This document shows positions 6,690-15,653 of a stretch of 37,861 nt of DNA, in pieces. The position numbers and the translations under genes are program-made. Position 1 is the first letter of the stretch. Each line of letters starts with the position of its first letter. This DNA comes from Phreatobacter sp. (lineage in GTDB: Bacteria > Pseudomonadota > Alphaproteobacteria > Rhizobiales > Phreatobacteraceae), in contig JAIEPJ010000314.1 of the NCBI GenBank assembly GCA_019749835.1, positions 1 through 37,861 of the forward strand, read 5' to 3'. The notes under the pieces are model-generated. The model saw only the letters and a program-made list of their open reading frames with translations, was not told the DNA's origin and ran no database searches.

Positions 6690-7241
6690 ATGAAAACGAT
6701 GGTCAGGCTCACCGACTCGATTTCGCTTTGCGCCCGCAGCGCCGTGATGGCGGCTGCCGCCCTGATGATGCTCATCCCCGCCGGGACTGCCCGGGCCGCC
6801 GAGACGCCGCTCGCCGGCGCCATCTCCGCGGATCTCGCCGGCGTCGTTGCCCAGGGCATGACCGTGACCATGGATCAGGCGCGCGTGATCCGTTTGCCGG
6901 CGAGTGTCTCGACCCTCGTCATCGGTAATCCGCTGATCGCCGACGCCTCCGTTCAGCGCGGCGGCCTGATGGTCCTGACCGGCAAGAGCGTCGGCTCGAC
7001 CAATCTCATCGCCCTCGACGGGCGCGGCGAGCCGGTGTTGACCATTCAGATTCGCGTGCGCGTGCAGAACGACTCGGTCGTGCAGGTCTACCGCGGGGTC
7101 GACCGCGAGACCTATTCCTGCTCACCCACCTGCGAACGGACCATCGCGGTCGGAGATTCGAAGGCGTTCTTCGAGACGGCTCTCGGCAATGCGCGGACGC
7201 GGGACGGGGCGGCCTCGGCCGGGGGTGCCGCGCCGCGGTAA
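6690..7241 (+). CDS. Pilus assembly protein with secretin-type N domain
   Basis: A 183-aa exported protein. It has a Sec signal (MAAAALMMLIPAGTARAAE), then a domain of about 80 residues (MTVTMDQARVIRLPASVSTL, VIGNPLIADASVQRGGLMV, LTGKSVGSTNLIALDGRG) that matches the N domain found at the start of CpaC secretins (T2SS-T3SS pilus N domain). The tail contains two cysteines in YSCSPTCER that could form a disulfide, and an Ala/Gly-rich end. The secretin domain itself is absent, so it is a stand-alone N-domain protein, common in alphaproteobacterial Tad loci. Its likely site is the periplasm next to CpaC or the TadE proteins. I chose the ATG at 6690 because upstream sequence in frame does not look coding and the signal peptide starts there. 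Confidence 0.85.
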   Translation: MKTMVRLTDSISLCARSAVMAAAALMMLIPAGTARAAETPLAGAISADLAGVVAQGMTVTMDQARVIRLPASVSTLVIGNPLIADASVQRGGLMVLTGKSVGSTNLIALDGRGEPVLTIQIRVRVQNDSVVQVYRGVDRETYSCSPTCERTIAVGDSKAFFETALGNARTRDGAASAGGAAPR

Positions 7242-7372
7242 GGCCGGAAGGCGATTGGTCGCACCTTCGCGACAAAGTCAGTCGGTCCGGGCAAGGGTTC
7301 ATCAACAGGTTTCCGCTAAGACAAGCTTCCGGGGACGTCCATTCGGCGTCCGGGACCCTTGGAGGTTTGGGC

Positions 7373-7966
7373 ATGTCTGCTGCGTGGGAGAGCTCTCGGC
7401 GCGTCGGGTCGCGCTACTCCGGTTTTGGGGGGCTGCTGCGCGCCGTGATGACAAAACCGCGCATCGTGCGCCGCTTCCGGCGCGACAAGGACGGCGTCGC
7501 GGCGGTGGAATTCGCCCTCGTCGCCGGCCCGTTCCTCTTCCTGCTCTTCGCGATCATTGAACTGGCGATGGTGTTCTTCGCCGGCCAGGTGCTGGAGACA
7601 GCCACGGCCAGCGCCTCGCGCCTCATCATGACCGGCCAGGCCCAGACGCAGAACTTCAACCAGGCCAGTTTCAAGAACGAAATCTGCAACAAGACCAACG
7701 CGTTGATGAACTGCGCGGGCATTGCGGTTGACGTGCGCACCTACTCGAACTTCAGCAGTGCCAGCACGAGCCAGCCCGTCAGTGGCGGCGCGGTCAACTA
7801 TGCCGGCATGACCTATGCCCAGGGCACCGGCGGCGACATCGTGGTGGTGCGGGCCGTCTATGAATGGCCTGTACTGATGCCGACCTTCGGCCTGACCGTG
7901 GGCAATCTCTCCAATGGCAAGCGCCTGCTGATGGCGACGGCCGCCTTCCGCAACGAGCCGTTCTGA
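7373..7966 (+). CDS. TadE-family pseudopilin
   Basis: A 197-aa TadE-like protein. After a basic start of about 40 residues comes DKDGVAAVEFALVAGPFLFL: a prepilin-type cleavage site with Glu at +5 followed by one membrane helix. The rest is extracytoplasmic, with a Cys pair (ICNKTNALMNC) that may form a disulfide. In Tad systems these minor pseudopilins are cut by the same peptidase as Flp (here CpaA) and are needed for pilus formation. The ATG at 7373 is set by a GGAGG 7 bases upstream. It is followed after 11 bases by a second TadE-like gene. Confidence 0.9.
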   Translation: MSAAWESSRRVGSRYSGFGGLLRAVMTKPRIVRRFRRDKDGVAAVEFALVAGPFLFLLFAIIELAMVFFAGQVLETATASASRLIMTGQAQTQNFNQASFKNEICNKTNALMNCAGIAVDVRTYSNFSSASTSQPVSGGAVNYAGMTYAQGTGGDIVVVRAVYEWPVLMPTFGLTVGNLSNGKRLLMATAAFRNEPF

Positions 7967-7977
7967 GAGGAGCCGAC

Positions 7978-8586
7978 ATGAGTGCCGTCACGTCCCTCCG
8001 CCGAGCCCGCGCCATGACCCGGCGTACCGTTCAGGCCTTGAGGACCCTGCGCCGCGACAACCGGGGCGTCTCTGCCGTCGAGTTCGCGCTCGTGCTGCCG
8101 CTGATGGTGACCCTGTTCCTCGCCACCGTGGAGACCACCCAGGGCCTCCAGGCCGACCGGAAGGTCTCGCTCGCCTCCCGTGCCCTTTCCGATCTGGCGT
8201 CACAGGCGACCGCGATCTCGAACACGGACATGAGCAACATCATGGATGCGACGGCCGATATCATCGCCCCGTTCGCCGTCGCCAATGCGCAGATCGTCGT
8301 GACGGGTATCCAGACCGATATTCTCGGCGTGTCACGGGCCGTCTGGAGCGACGCACGCAACGCCTCGCGCTATACCTGCGGCCAGACGATGACCGTGCCG
8401 ACAGAGCTGAAGCCGCTGATCGGCACCACCGGGTTCCTTGTCCTGGCAGAGGTGAAATACACCTATACGCCCACGGTGGCCTATCTCATCTCAGGCTCGA
8501 TCGTGCTCTCGGACCGGCTCTATACCCGTCCGCGCATCGGTGAGTCGGTGAGCCGCACGCCGAGCCAGGGCGCCGGCTGCATCTGA
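7978..8586 (+). CDS. Second TadE/TadF-like pseudopilin
   Basis: A 202-aa protein with the same plan as its neighbour: a basic N-terminus, the motif RDNRGVSAVEFALVLPLMVT, then one helix and a long exported domain with two cysteines, one of them near the C-terminal end (GAGC). AGAGGAG lies just before the ATG at 7978. It is 11 bases past the first TadE gene, so the two are surely cotranscribed and may form a heteromeric minor pseudopilin complex. Whether it is best called TadE or TadF cannot be decided by eye. It ends one base from the convergent flavoprotein gene. Confidence 0.88.
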   Translation: MSAVTSLRRARAMTRRTVQALRTLRRDNRGVSAVEFALVLPLMVTLFLATVETTQGLQADRKVSLASRALSDLASQATAISNTDMSNIMDATADIIAPFAVANAQIVVTGIQTDILGVSRAVWSDARNASRYTCGQTMTVPTELKPLIGTTGFLVLAEVKYTYTPTVAYLISGSIVLSDRLYTRPRIGESVSRTPSQGAGCI

Positions 8587-8587
8587 C

Positions 8588-9832
8588 CTACCAGGTTCCG
8601 ACCTCGGGGACCGGCGGCGGCAAACCGAGCCGTGTCGCCATGGCGGCGGCGGCGGCAGCAGCGGTCGCAAAGGTCGCCTGAAGCAGGTAGCCGCCGGTTG
8701 GCGCCTCCCAGTCGAGCATCTCGCCGGCGACGAAGATGCCGGGCAGGCACGCAAGCTCGAACCCCTCTCCCAGCGCATCGAAACGCACCCCGCCCGCCGT
8801 CGAGATCGCCCGGTCGAGCGGGCGCACGCCCGTCACCGGCAGGACGACGTCCTTGATCAGGGCGGCGAGCGCCACAGGTGCGCGCGGCAGAGGACCGCCC
8901 GCCGCTTCGCGCAGCAGCGCCACCTGCTGGGCGCCGAGAGAGAGCGTCTTCCTGAGGACCGCGGAGAGCGAATCCTTCGGCCGGGCGCCGGCAAGCCGCC
9001 GGGCGATCGCAGCCCCGTCGAGGTCGGGCTTGAGGTCGAGGCAAAGCCTTGCCGAACCCTGCGTTGCGAGGCTCTCGCGGATGGCGGCCGACAAGGCGTA
9101 GATCGCCCCTCCTTCGAGCCCCTGCGCGGTGATCATCGCCTCGCCACGCGCGCTGCGGCCAGCGATGCGGATGGCGACAGACTTGAGCGGCTGACCGGCG
9201 AAGCGCCGCGCAAAATCCGCCGTCCAGCCCAACTCGACACCCATATTGGACGGGCGCAGGGCAGCGAGCGCAACGCCTTCCGCCTCGAGCAGCGTCGTCC
9301 AACCGCCATCGGACCCCATGCGCGGCCAGCTGGCGCCGCCGAGCGCCAGGAGGGCTGCATCGCAGGACACGTCGACCCGGCCCTCGGGCGCCTCGAAGGT
9401 GAGGGCGCCGTCTGCTGCAATCCCGACGAGGCGATGGCGCATCACCAGGCGGACGCCGAGGCCGGCGAGACGTGCGAGCCAGGCGCGCACCAGCGGCGAA
9501 GCCTTGAAGGCTTCCGGGAAGACGCGCCCGGAGGTGCCGACGAAGGTCGGCTCGCCCAGCCCGGCGGCCCAGGCGCGCAGGGCCGCCGGCGGAAAGGCGT
9601 CGAGCGCGGCGGAGAGATGCGGCGGCAAGGCCTCGTAGCGGGCGCGAAAGGCTTCGCGAGGCTCGGAATGGGTGAGGTTCAGGCCGCCGCGGCCGGCGAG
9701 GAGCAGCTTGCGGGCGGGTGACGGCATCCGGTCGTAGACCGTCACCGCAGCTCCCGCCGCCGCCAGACGTTCGGCCGCGAAGAGCCCAGCGGGACCCGCC
9801 CCGACGACGACGACAGCCGGCGGCCGGGTCAT
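8588..9832 (-). CDS. FAD-dependent oxidoreductase, BaiN/HI0933-like
   Basis: A 414-aa flavoprotein. Residues 5-25 form the FAD-binding Rossmann loop (VVVVGAGPAGLFAAERLAAA). RKLLLAGRGGLNLTHSE is typical for the HI0933/YhiN/BaiN family, as is the ending STAGGVRFDALG with FVAGEMLDWEAPTGGYLLQ. The exact reaction for most of this family is unknown; I see it as the subgroup near TIGR03862. Its start ATG overlaps the glpD stop by ATGA, so it is translationally coupled to glpD and probably follows glycerol induction. It could recycle or dispose of reduced flavin or quinone products, but that is a guess. Confidence 0.85.
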   Translation of the reverse strand: MTRPPAVVVVGAGPAGLFAAERLAAAGAAVTVYDRMPSPARKLLLAGRGGLNLTHSEPREAFRARYEALPPHLSAALDAFPPAALRAWAAGLGEPTFVGTSGRVFPEAFKASPLVRAWLARLAGLGVRLVMRHRLVGIAADGALTFEAPEGRVDVSCDAALLALGGASWPRMGSDGGWTTLLEAEGVALAALRPSNMGVELGWTADFARRFAGQPLKSVAIRIAGRSARGEAMITAQGLEGGAIYALSAAIRESLATQGSARLCLDLKPDLDGAAIARRLAGARPKDSLSAVLRKTLSLGAQQVALLREAAGGPLPRAPVALAALIKDVVLPVTGVRPLDRAISTAGGVRFDALGEGFELACLPGIFVAGEMLDWEAPTGGYLLQATFATAAAAAAAMATRLGLPPPVPEVGTW

Positions 9833-11325
9833 CCGCCGCAATGGGCCGCCACGGCCGCCCGCTGCGCGGCATCGAGACGCAGCCCGAGCTTGGAGCGGCG
9901 CCACAGCACGTCGTCGGCGGTCAGGGCCCATTCCTCGCGCTTAAGATAGGCGATCTCGGCTTCGGTCAGACCCGCGCCAAAATCGCGGCCGAGATCGGTC
10001 ATCGCCGTCGCGCCCGCGAGAATGACCGCGGCCCGGCTGCCATAGGCCCCGGCGAGGCGGGCGGCGAGCTGGGGATCGAGGAAGGGATGGCTGCGCCGAA
10101 GGCTCTCCGCGAGGCCGGGCCCATCGGGGTCGATGTCGCCGCCGGGCAGCGCGGCCTCCGCCGTCCAGCCGATGCCCTCGCCCAGCGCCGGCAGGTCGGC
10201 GGCGAGCTCGTCGAGGGCGCTGATCGCGAGCCGGCGATACGTCGTGATCTTGCCGCCGAAAATGGAGAGGAGCGGCGGGACCGCGCCGCCGCCGTCCTTG
10301 TGAAGCACATAGTCGCGCGTCGCCTCCTGGGCGGCAGAGGCGCCATCGTCATAGAGCGGGCGGACGCCGGAATAGGTCCAGACGACGTCCGCGGGTGTCA
10401 CCGGGTCGCGGAAATATTCGCTCGCGGCCGCACAGAGATAGGCGATCTCGGCCGGGCTGGCGGTCACCGCCGCGGGGTCGCCGACATAGTCCTGGTCGGT
10501 CGTGCCGATCAGGGTGAAATCGCGCTCATAGGGAATGGCGAAGACGATGCGGGCATCGGCGTTCTGGAAAATATAGGCCCGGTCGTGATCGAAGAGCTTC
10601 GGCACGACGATATGCGAGCCCTGGACCAGACGGACCCGCGCCGGGGTGGGTGCCTTCGCGACCCCCGTGAGGAAGGTCTCGACCCAGGGCCCGGCCGCAT
10701 TGACGAGCGCCCTGGCTGCGACCGTTTCGGTGGCGCCGCTGATCCGATCTTCGAGCGTGACGTGCCAGAGGCCGCCTGCGCGCGTCGCGGCGACCGCCCG
10801 GGTGCGTGTTCGGATGACGGCGCCACGGTCGGCGGCGTCACGGGCGTTGAGCACGACAAGGCGCGAATCGTCGACGCGGCAGTCGGAATATTCGAAGGCC
10901 TTGCCATATCCGGCCTTCAGAGACTTGCCGGCGACGTCCGTCGCCAGGTCGAGCGTACGGGTCGCCCACAGACGCTTGCGGCCGCCGAGGTGGTCGTAGA
11001 GAAACAGGCCAAGGCGCAGCAACCAGGCCGGCCGCAGGCCCGCGTGATGGGGCAGAACGAAGCGCAGCGGCCGGATGATGTGCGGCGCGATGCCCCAGAG
11101 CACCTCGCGTTCGATCAGGGCCTCGCGCACCAGGCGAAACTCGTAGTGCTCGAGGTAACGCAAACCGCCATGGATCAGCTTGGTCGACCAGGACGAGGTG
11201 GCGCTGGCGAGATCGTCCTGCTCGACCAGCATGACGGAGACGCCGCGGCCGGCGGCATCGCGCGCGATGCCGGCTCCGTTGATGCCTCCGCCGACCACCA
11301 GAAGGTCGACCGTCGTCCCGGACAT
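9829..11325 (-). CDS. glpD: Aerobic glycerol-3-phosphate dehydrogenase
   Basis: A 498-aa FAD enzyme that oxidises sn-glycerol 3-phosphate to dihydroxyacetone phosphate and passes electrons to quinone at the inner membrane. The FAD loop is LLVVGGGINGAGIARDAAGR at residues about 8-28, followed by the family block TSSWSTKLIHGGLRYLEHYE. WTYSGVRPLYDDG and SIFGGKITTYRRLA are typical GlpD motifs, and a C-terminal helical domain closes the protein. The ATG at 11325 begins right at the FAD domain and has GGGGA upstream. It is divergent from glpK across a 126-bp region that must hold both promoters. I saw no glpF or glpR in the window. Confidence 0.96.
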   Translation of the reverse strand: MSGTTVDLLVVGGGINGAGIARDAAGRGVSVMLVEQDDLASATSSWSTKLIHGGLRYLEHYEFRLVREALIEREVLWGIAPHIIRPLRFVLPHHAGLRPAWLLRLGLFLYDHLGGRKRLWATRTLDLATDVAGKSLKAGYGKAFEYSDCRVDDSRLVVLNARDAADRGAVIRTRTRAVAATRAGGLWHVTLEDRISGATETVAARALVNAAGPWVETFLTGVAKAPTPARVRLVQGSHIVVPKLFDHDRAYIFQNADARIVFAIPYERDFTLIGTTDQDYVGDPAAVTASPAEIAYLCAAASEYFRDPVTPADVVWTYSGVRPLYDDGASAAQEATRDYVLHKDGGGAVPPLLSIFGGKITTYRRLAISALDELAADLPALGEGIGWTAEAALPGGDIDPDGPGLAESLRRSHPFLDPQLAARLAGAYGSRAAVILAGATAMTDLGRDFGAGLTEAEIAYLKREEWALTADDVLWRRSKLGLRLDAAQRAAVAAHCGG

Positions 11326-11451
11326 GCTATTCCCCAAGTGCCGCGTCAGCCCTCCGTCTGACGCCTTTTGGCTTCCGCCGCAAGGCTGCACGGTGGCACA
11401 GTGGACGCAATCCGGCAGCGGCCGAGCCGCGCCTTGCATGAGGAAACGCGC

Positions 11452-12963
11452 ATGCCCTCCGATCGGCACCCGCCCGTGATCGTCGCGATCGACCAGGGCA
11501 CCACATCCTCCCGTGCCATCGTCTTCAGCCAGCGGCTGGAGGTGGTCGCCATCGCCCAGCGGGAGTTCACCCAGCACTTTCCGGCCTCGGGCTGGGTCGA
11601 GCACGACCCCGAGGAAATCTGGTCCGGCGTGGTGGAGACGGCGCGCGAGGCCCTGGCGAAGGCGGGCGTGACCGCTGCGGATGTCGCCGGCATCGGCATC
11701 ACCAACCAGCGGGAGACCGTCGTGGTCTGGGACCGGGCGACGGGGGAGCCGATCCATCGCGCCATCGTCTGGCAGGACCGGCGCACCTCGGCTGTTTGCG
11801 CCCGCCTGCGCGCGGAAGGCCACGAGGCGCTGGTGCAGGCCCGCTCCGGCCTCGTCATCGATCCCTATTTTTCCGGGACCAAGCTCGCCTGGATCCTCGA
11901 CCATGTCCCCGGCGCGCGGGAGCGGGCGGAACGCGGCGAGCTCGCCTTCGGCACCATCGATTCCTTCCTGCTCTGGCGGCTGACCGGCGGCAAGGTTCAC
12001 GCGACCGATGCGACCAATGCCGCGCGCACCATGCTGTTCGACATTCATCGCGGTGTCTGGGACGCCGATCTTTGCCGGCTTCTGGACGTACCGATGGCCC
12101 TCCTGCCGAGGGTGATGGACTGCGCCGCCGCCTTCGGCACGACGGAGCCGGGCCTGTTCGGCGGCGCCATCGCCATCGGCGGTATGGCCGGCGACCAGCA
12201 GGCAGCAACGGTGGGCCAGGCCTGTTTCGCACCGGGCATGATGAAATCCACCTACGGCACCGGCTGCTTCGCCCTGCTCAATACCGGTACCGAGGCCGTG
12301 GTCTCGCGCAACAAGCTGCTCACCACCATCGCCTATCAGCTCGACGGGCGGCGCACCTATGCGCTCGAGGGCTCCATCTTCGTCGCGGGGGCGGCGGTGC
12401 AATGGCTGCGGGACGGGCTGGGAATCGTCCGGATGGCCGGCGAGACGGGGGCGCTGGCCGCCGCCTCCGATCCGAACCAGGAGGTCATCCTGGTCCCCGC
12501 CTTCGTCGGCCTCGGCGCGCCCTATTGGGACGCCGATTGCCGCGGCGCCATCTTCGGCCTGACGCGGGCGACCGGCCCGAAGGAAATGGCGCGGGCGGCA
12601 CTGGAAAGCGTCTGTTTCCAGACCGCCGACCTGCTGGGCGCCATGCAGGCGGACTGGCCGGGTGCGGGCGCCTCGGGCACCGTGCTGCGCGTCGACGGCG
12701 GCATGGTGGCCTCCGACTGGACCATGCAGCGCCTTGCCGATCTTCTCGATGCGCCGGTCGACCGACCGAAGGTACTGGAGACGACGGCGCTGGGCGCCGC
12801 CTATCTCGCCGGCCTGTCGCGGAGCGTCTGTCCACCGCCAGCCGACTTCGCCCGCAGCTGGGCACTGGAGCATCGCTTCACGCCCGCCATGGATGCGACG
12901 GTCCGCGAGGACAAGCTCGCCCGCTGGAAGGATGCCGTGGCGCGCACGTTGTCACGGCGGTGA
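11452..12963 (+). CDS. glpK: Glycerol kinase
   Basis: A 503-aa FGGY-family kinase that phosphorylates glycerol to sn-glycerol 3-phosphate, the substrate of the neighbouring GlpD. Visible motifs are [17 protein letters not shown] at the start (phosphate-1 loop), [15 protein letters not shown], the segment [18 protein letters not shown], and [16 protein letters not shown] near the end. Length is normal for GlpK. The ATG at 11452 follows GAGGAAA by 6 bases. It ends 16 bases from the convergent ScfR-type gene. No glycerol facilitator is adjacent, so uptake must be encoded elsewhere or be passive. Confidence 0.96.
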   Translation: MPSDRHPPVIVAIDQGTTSSRAIVFSQRLEVVAIAQREFTQHFPASGWVEHDPEEIWSGVVETAREALAKAGVTAADVAGIGITNQRETVVVWDRATGEPIHRAIVWQDRRTSAVCARLRAEGHEALVQARSGLVIDPYFSGTKLAWILDHVPGARERAERGELAFGTIDSFLLWRLTGGKVHATDATNAARTMLFDIHRGVWDADLCRLLDVPMALLPRVMDCAAAFGTTEPGLFGGAIAIGGMAGDQQAATVGQACFAPGMMKSTYGTGCFALLNTGTEAVVSRNKLLTTIAYQLDGRRTYALEGSIFVAGAAVQWLRDGLGIVRMAGETGALAAASDPNQEVILVPAFVGLGAPYWDADCRGAIFGLTRATGPKEMARAALESVCFQTADLLGAMQADWPGAGASGTVLRVDGGMVASDWTMQRLADLLDAPVDRPKVLETTALGAAYLAGLSRSVCPPPADFARSWALEHRFTPAMDATVREDKLARWKDAVARTLSRR

Positions 12964-12979
12964 CAGACCACGCCGCGCC

Positions 12980-14407
12980 TCAGCTGAGATCGAAGGGCAC
13001 CACCTTGCGCCGGTCGGTCGGCACACGGATCTCGCGGTCGATGGGCGGGACCGCCCGCTGGTGGCAATTGGTGCGCTCGCAGATCCGGCAGGAGACGCCG
13101 ATCTTCGCGACATTGGCCTCGGCCTTCAGGTCGATCCCCTCGGAATAGACGATCTCGCCGGCATAGGAGATCTCGCAGCCGAGACCGAAGGCATAGCGCC
13201 TGACCGGCGCCCGCCAGTGCGCGGCGCCCTTGGTGACGGCGCGGGCGAGCGAGAGATAGCGCGTGCCGTCGGGCATCTCGGCGACCTGGACAAAGGTGCG
13301 CCCCGCCTGTTCGAAGGCCTCATGGACGTTCCACAGCGGGCAGGCGCCACCGAACCGCGCGAACTGGAAGCGCGTCGCGGAGTGGCGCTTGATGACGTTG
13401 CCGGCGCGATCGACCTTGACGAAATAGAAGGGGATGCCGCGCTGGCCGGCGCGCTGCAGCGTCGACAAGCGATGGCAGACCTGTTCGAGGCTCGCCCCGA
13501 ACATGCGGCCAAGCCAGTCGAGATCGTGGCGCGTCTCCTTGGCGGCGGCGAGGAAGCGGCGATAGGGCAGCAGCAGCGCGCCGGCGAAGTAATTGGCGAG
13601 CGCGACGCGCCCGATATCCGCTGCGGCACGGGAGCGGAAACCCGATGCGGAGACGATCGCGGACATGGTCTCCGCCTGTTCCAGCCGGGCAATGCGGTTG
13701 GCCAGCAAAAAGGCCCGGGTGGAGGGGTCGAGCGAGCCGTCGAGGGCGACGACATTGGGCCCGGCCTCATAGCGCTCGAGGGTATCGTCCCCGAGACTGG
13801 CATTGGCGTCGACATTGAGCCCATGGCGGGCCGCGAGATAGCCGGCGAGCACCTGCAGGCGGTCGCTGGCGGCAGCCAGACCCAACCGCTCCGCGAGGTC
13901 CTCCGCGGCCCGGTCGAGATCATCGACATAATTGTCGACGTAGTGGAAATAGTCCCGCACTTCCTCATAGGGCAGAAGGGCGCCGGCCGTCTCAACCCCC
14001 GACGGCGGCAGGATCGGCGTGTCCCCGGCCGCCTGCAGACGCTCGCCGAGCCGCCGCGCCGTCTGGTGCATCCTCAGGAAGGCCCGCGCGAAGGCCGGAC
14101 TGTCGGAAGCGACGCGCTTGAGATCCTGCAGGCTGGGGGCCGTATCGGCGAGAAGGGGGTCCGCGGCAGCCTCCCGCAGGTCGGTGACGAGGCGGTCGGT
14201 GTCGTCAGTGGCGAAGGTCGCGAGGTCGACGCCGAAGGTCTGGCCGAGCGCGACGAGGACACTCGCCGTCACCGGCCGCTGGTTGTTCTCGATCTGGTTG
14301 AGATAGCTGACCGACAGGCCGAGCCGCTGGGAGAAGGCGGTTTGCGTGAGGCGGGTCTCCTCGCGCAATCTGCGCAGGGCCGGACCGACGAAGACTTTCC
14401 GCGACAT
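12980..14407 (-). CDS. ScfR-family (PccR/RamB-like) transcription regulator
   Basis: A 475-aa regulator. Residues about 8-65 are an XRE-type helix-turn-helix (LRRLREETRLTQTAFSQRLG then LSVSYLNQIENNQRPVT). The middle is an IrrE/M78-like region, with the segment FLLANRIARLEQAETM but no intact zinc HExxH motif. The C-terminal third matches the ScfR effector domain (ACPLWNVHEAF). Cysteines at about 356 and at 440, 443 and 448 (CRICERTNC) could hold a metal or Fe-S cluster; such a cluster has been reported for the relative PrpR of Mycobacterium tuberculosis. Known members sense short-chain acyl-CoA and control propionate, acetate or glyoxylate genes. No such target is adjacent; the divergent neighbour is a LuxR-type gene. 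Confidence 0.9.
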   Translation of the reverse strand: MSRKVFVGPALRRLREETRLTQTAFSQRLGLSVSYLNQIENNQRPVTASVLVALGQTFGVDLATFATDDTDRLVTDLREAAADPLLADTAPSLQDLKRVASDSPAFARAFLRMHQTARRLGERLQAAGDTPILPPSGVETAGALLPYEEVRDYFHYVDNYVDDLDRAAEDLAERLGLAAASDRLQVLAGYLAARHGLNVDANASLGDDTLERYEAGPNVVALDGSLDPSTRAFLLANRIARLEQAETMSAIVSASGFRSRAAADIGRVALANYFAGALLLPYRRFLAAAKETRHDLDWLGRMFGASLEQVCHRLSTLQRAGQRGIPFYFVKVDRAGNVIKRHSATRFQFARFGGACPLWNVHEAFEQAGRTFVQVAEMPDGTRYLSLARAVTKGAAHWRAPVRRYAFGLGCEISYAGEIVYSEGIDLKAEANVAKIGVSCRICERTNCHQRAVPPIDREIRVPTDRRKVVPFDLS

Positions 14408-14470
14408 GAGCCCACCCGGGAGGACTGATCGTTCGGCTTAGCCTAAACCACATTGGCCATTAGGTGTAGA

Positions 14471-14513
14471 TGCAAAAATTTTGCAATTTCGCAGCATGAC
14501 ATTTCGCATTTTG
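14471..14513. promoter_or_regulatory. Candidate ScfR operator array
   Basis: In the 189-bp divergent gap, TGCAAAAATTTTGCA at 14471-14485 is a perfect palindrome about one central base. Partial TTTGCA/TTTCGCA copies follow to 14513. The known sites of PccR (TTTGCAAA repeats) and of RamB share the TTTGCAA core. The cluster starts 64 bases from the ScfR start and ends 83 bases before the LuxR-type start, so it may serve both. Autoregulation is inferred. Confidence 0.55.
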
Positions 14514-14596
14514 ACACCGGCAAACCCGGTGCTAGCGTCTGTCCCAAGCAAGATCGGAACAACCGACGCGCCAGATGGCACTTGGAGGAACCGAAC

Positions 14597-15256
14597 ATGA
14601 CTGCCGACAACTCCGTCCGCGAACCCCTGCCGTTCGCCGTGCGCCACGCCTTTCCCATCGTCGCCGAGACGGTCGAGGCGCTGGTCCGCGCCAGCCATCC
14701 CGGCGCCCTGGCGACTGATCCGGGCAAGGCAAGCCTCGTCATCGCCACCCTGGCCGATCTCGACGGTCTCGACCTCGCCGAGGGGACGCGCGTCGCCGTC
14801 CTCATCGACCACGCCGACCGGCGGCCGGTCCAGGAGGCCCGCGCCCGCGGCGCCGTGGCGGCCATTCCGCTGGATCTTCCCGCCGACCATCTGCGCGCCG
14901 CCCTGGCGAGCGTCCTGTCTGCCCGCTCGTGGTGGCCGGTCGTGACCGCCGTCGATCCCGACGGCGACCTGTCGTCGTCGCGCAAGCTCGACGCGCTGTC
15001 GGGCCAGCAGTTCAAGGTGCTCGACCTGATGAGCCGCGGCCGGCTCAACAAGCAGATCGCCTACGACCTCGGGATCTCCGAGGGGACGGTGAAGTCGCAT
15101 GTCTCCTCGATCCTGAGGAAGCTCGGCGTCGAGCGCCGCACCCAGGCGATCGCCACCTTCATCACCGCCCACGAAGCCAGTGCGCGGATGCCGGTGCGGG
15201 GCGTGCCGGACGGCGCCGCCACCCATCTGTCGCGCGCCACCCACGCGGCGCGCTGA
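14597..15256 (+). CDS. LuxR-type regulator with degenerate receiver
   Basis: A 219-aa protein. Residues about 134-190 form a clear LuxR/GerE helix-turn-helix (LSGQQFKVLDLMSRGRLNKQ, then IAYDLGISEGTVKSHVSSIL, then RKLGVERRTQA). Residues about 15-110 look like a receiver fold, but the phosphoacceptor Asp is missing (LVIATLADLDGL), the acidic pair at the start is missing, and the late Lys is not seen (AIPLDLPADHLRAALASVL). It therefore probably does not respond to phosphorylation, or responds to another signal. GGAGG lies 8 bases before the ATG. No histidine kinase is nearby. It shares its upstream region with the ScfR-type gene. Target genes are unknown. Confidence 0.85.
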   Translation: MTADNSVREPLPFAVRHAFPIVAETVEALVRASHPGALATDPGKASLVIATLADLDGLDLAEGTRVAVLIDHADRRPVQEARARGAVAAIPLDLPADHLRAALASVLSARSWWPVVTAVDPDGDLSSSRKLDALSGQQFKVLDLMSRGRLNKQIAYDLGISEGTVKSHVSSILRKLGVERRTQAIATFITAHEASARMPVRGVPDGAATHLSRATHAAR

Positions 15257-15342
15257 ACCACTCCGCAGCATCCCTCATAGATTGCCGCACGCCGCTGCCC
15301 TAGGGTGGCGGCGTTCGCCCGTCTGAACCATCAGGGAATGCC

Positions 15343-15648
15343 ATGTTCGCTGCGTCACCACGGGTCGCCCCTTCAAAGATCGCCGCCGCCGCGATCATCC
15401 TCGCCGCATCGACGGCCAGCCTCGCCGCCCAAGACTATGGTGGATGGTCGTGTCGCGACCTCTGGATGGAGCGCAACCAGATCTACAAGGACGCGGGCTA
15501 TTGCTTCTCCACGCCGCGCGCCATCCGCACCTTCGGCAATGCCGGCTGCGTCTATGACCGCCAGGGTGACGTGCCGCTGTCGAACACCCAGCGCCGCATC
15601 ATCCAGGCCATCATCCGGGCCGAACGGTTCAACGGCTGCTCAGACTGA
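15343..15648 (+). CDS. Exported YARHG-domain protein
   Basis: A 101-aa protein with a Sec signal (AAAAIILAASTASLAAQ) and a single YARHG domain: CRDLWMERNQIYKDAGYCF, then RAIRTFGNAGC, and a final GC near the end. The four cysteines suggest two disulfides. The domain is common in small periplasmic proteins of alphaproteobacteria; its function is not known to me, though cell-wall links are often proposed. It is 5 bases upstream of a peptidase of cell-wall type (15654-16418), so the two are probably one operon. Confidence 0.85.
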   Translation: MFAASPRVAPSKIAAAAIILAASTASLAAQDYGGWSCRDLWMERNQIYKDAGYCFSTPRAIRTFGNAGCVYDRQGDVPLSNTQRRIIQAIIRAERFNGCSD

Positions 15649-15653
15649 CGGCA

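Noticed and set aside
11326-12873. Upstream extension of the glpD frame into glpK (total 1014 codons)
   Set aside because: GlpD begins at its FAD loop at 11325; the extension is antisense to glpK and has no GlpD-like sequence.
12662-14428. 588-codon plus-strand frame across the end of glpK and opposite the ScfR-type gene
   Set aside because: Antisense of a clear regulator; composition typical of shadow frames.
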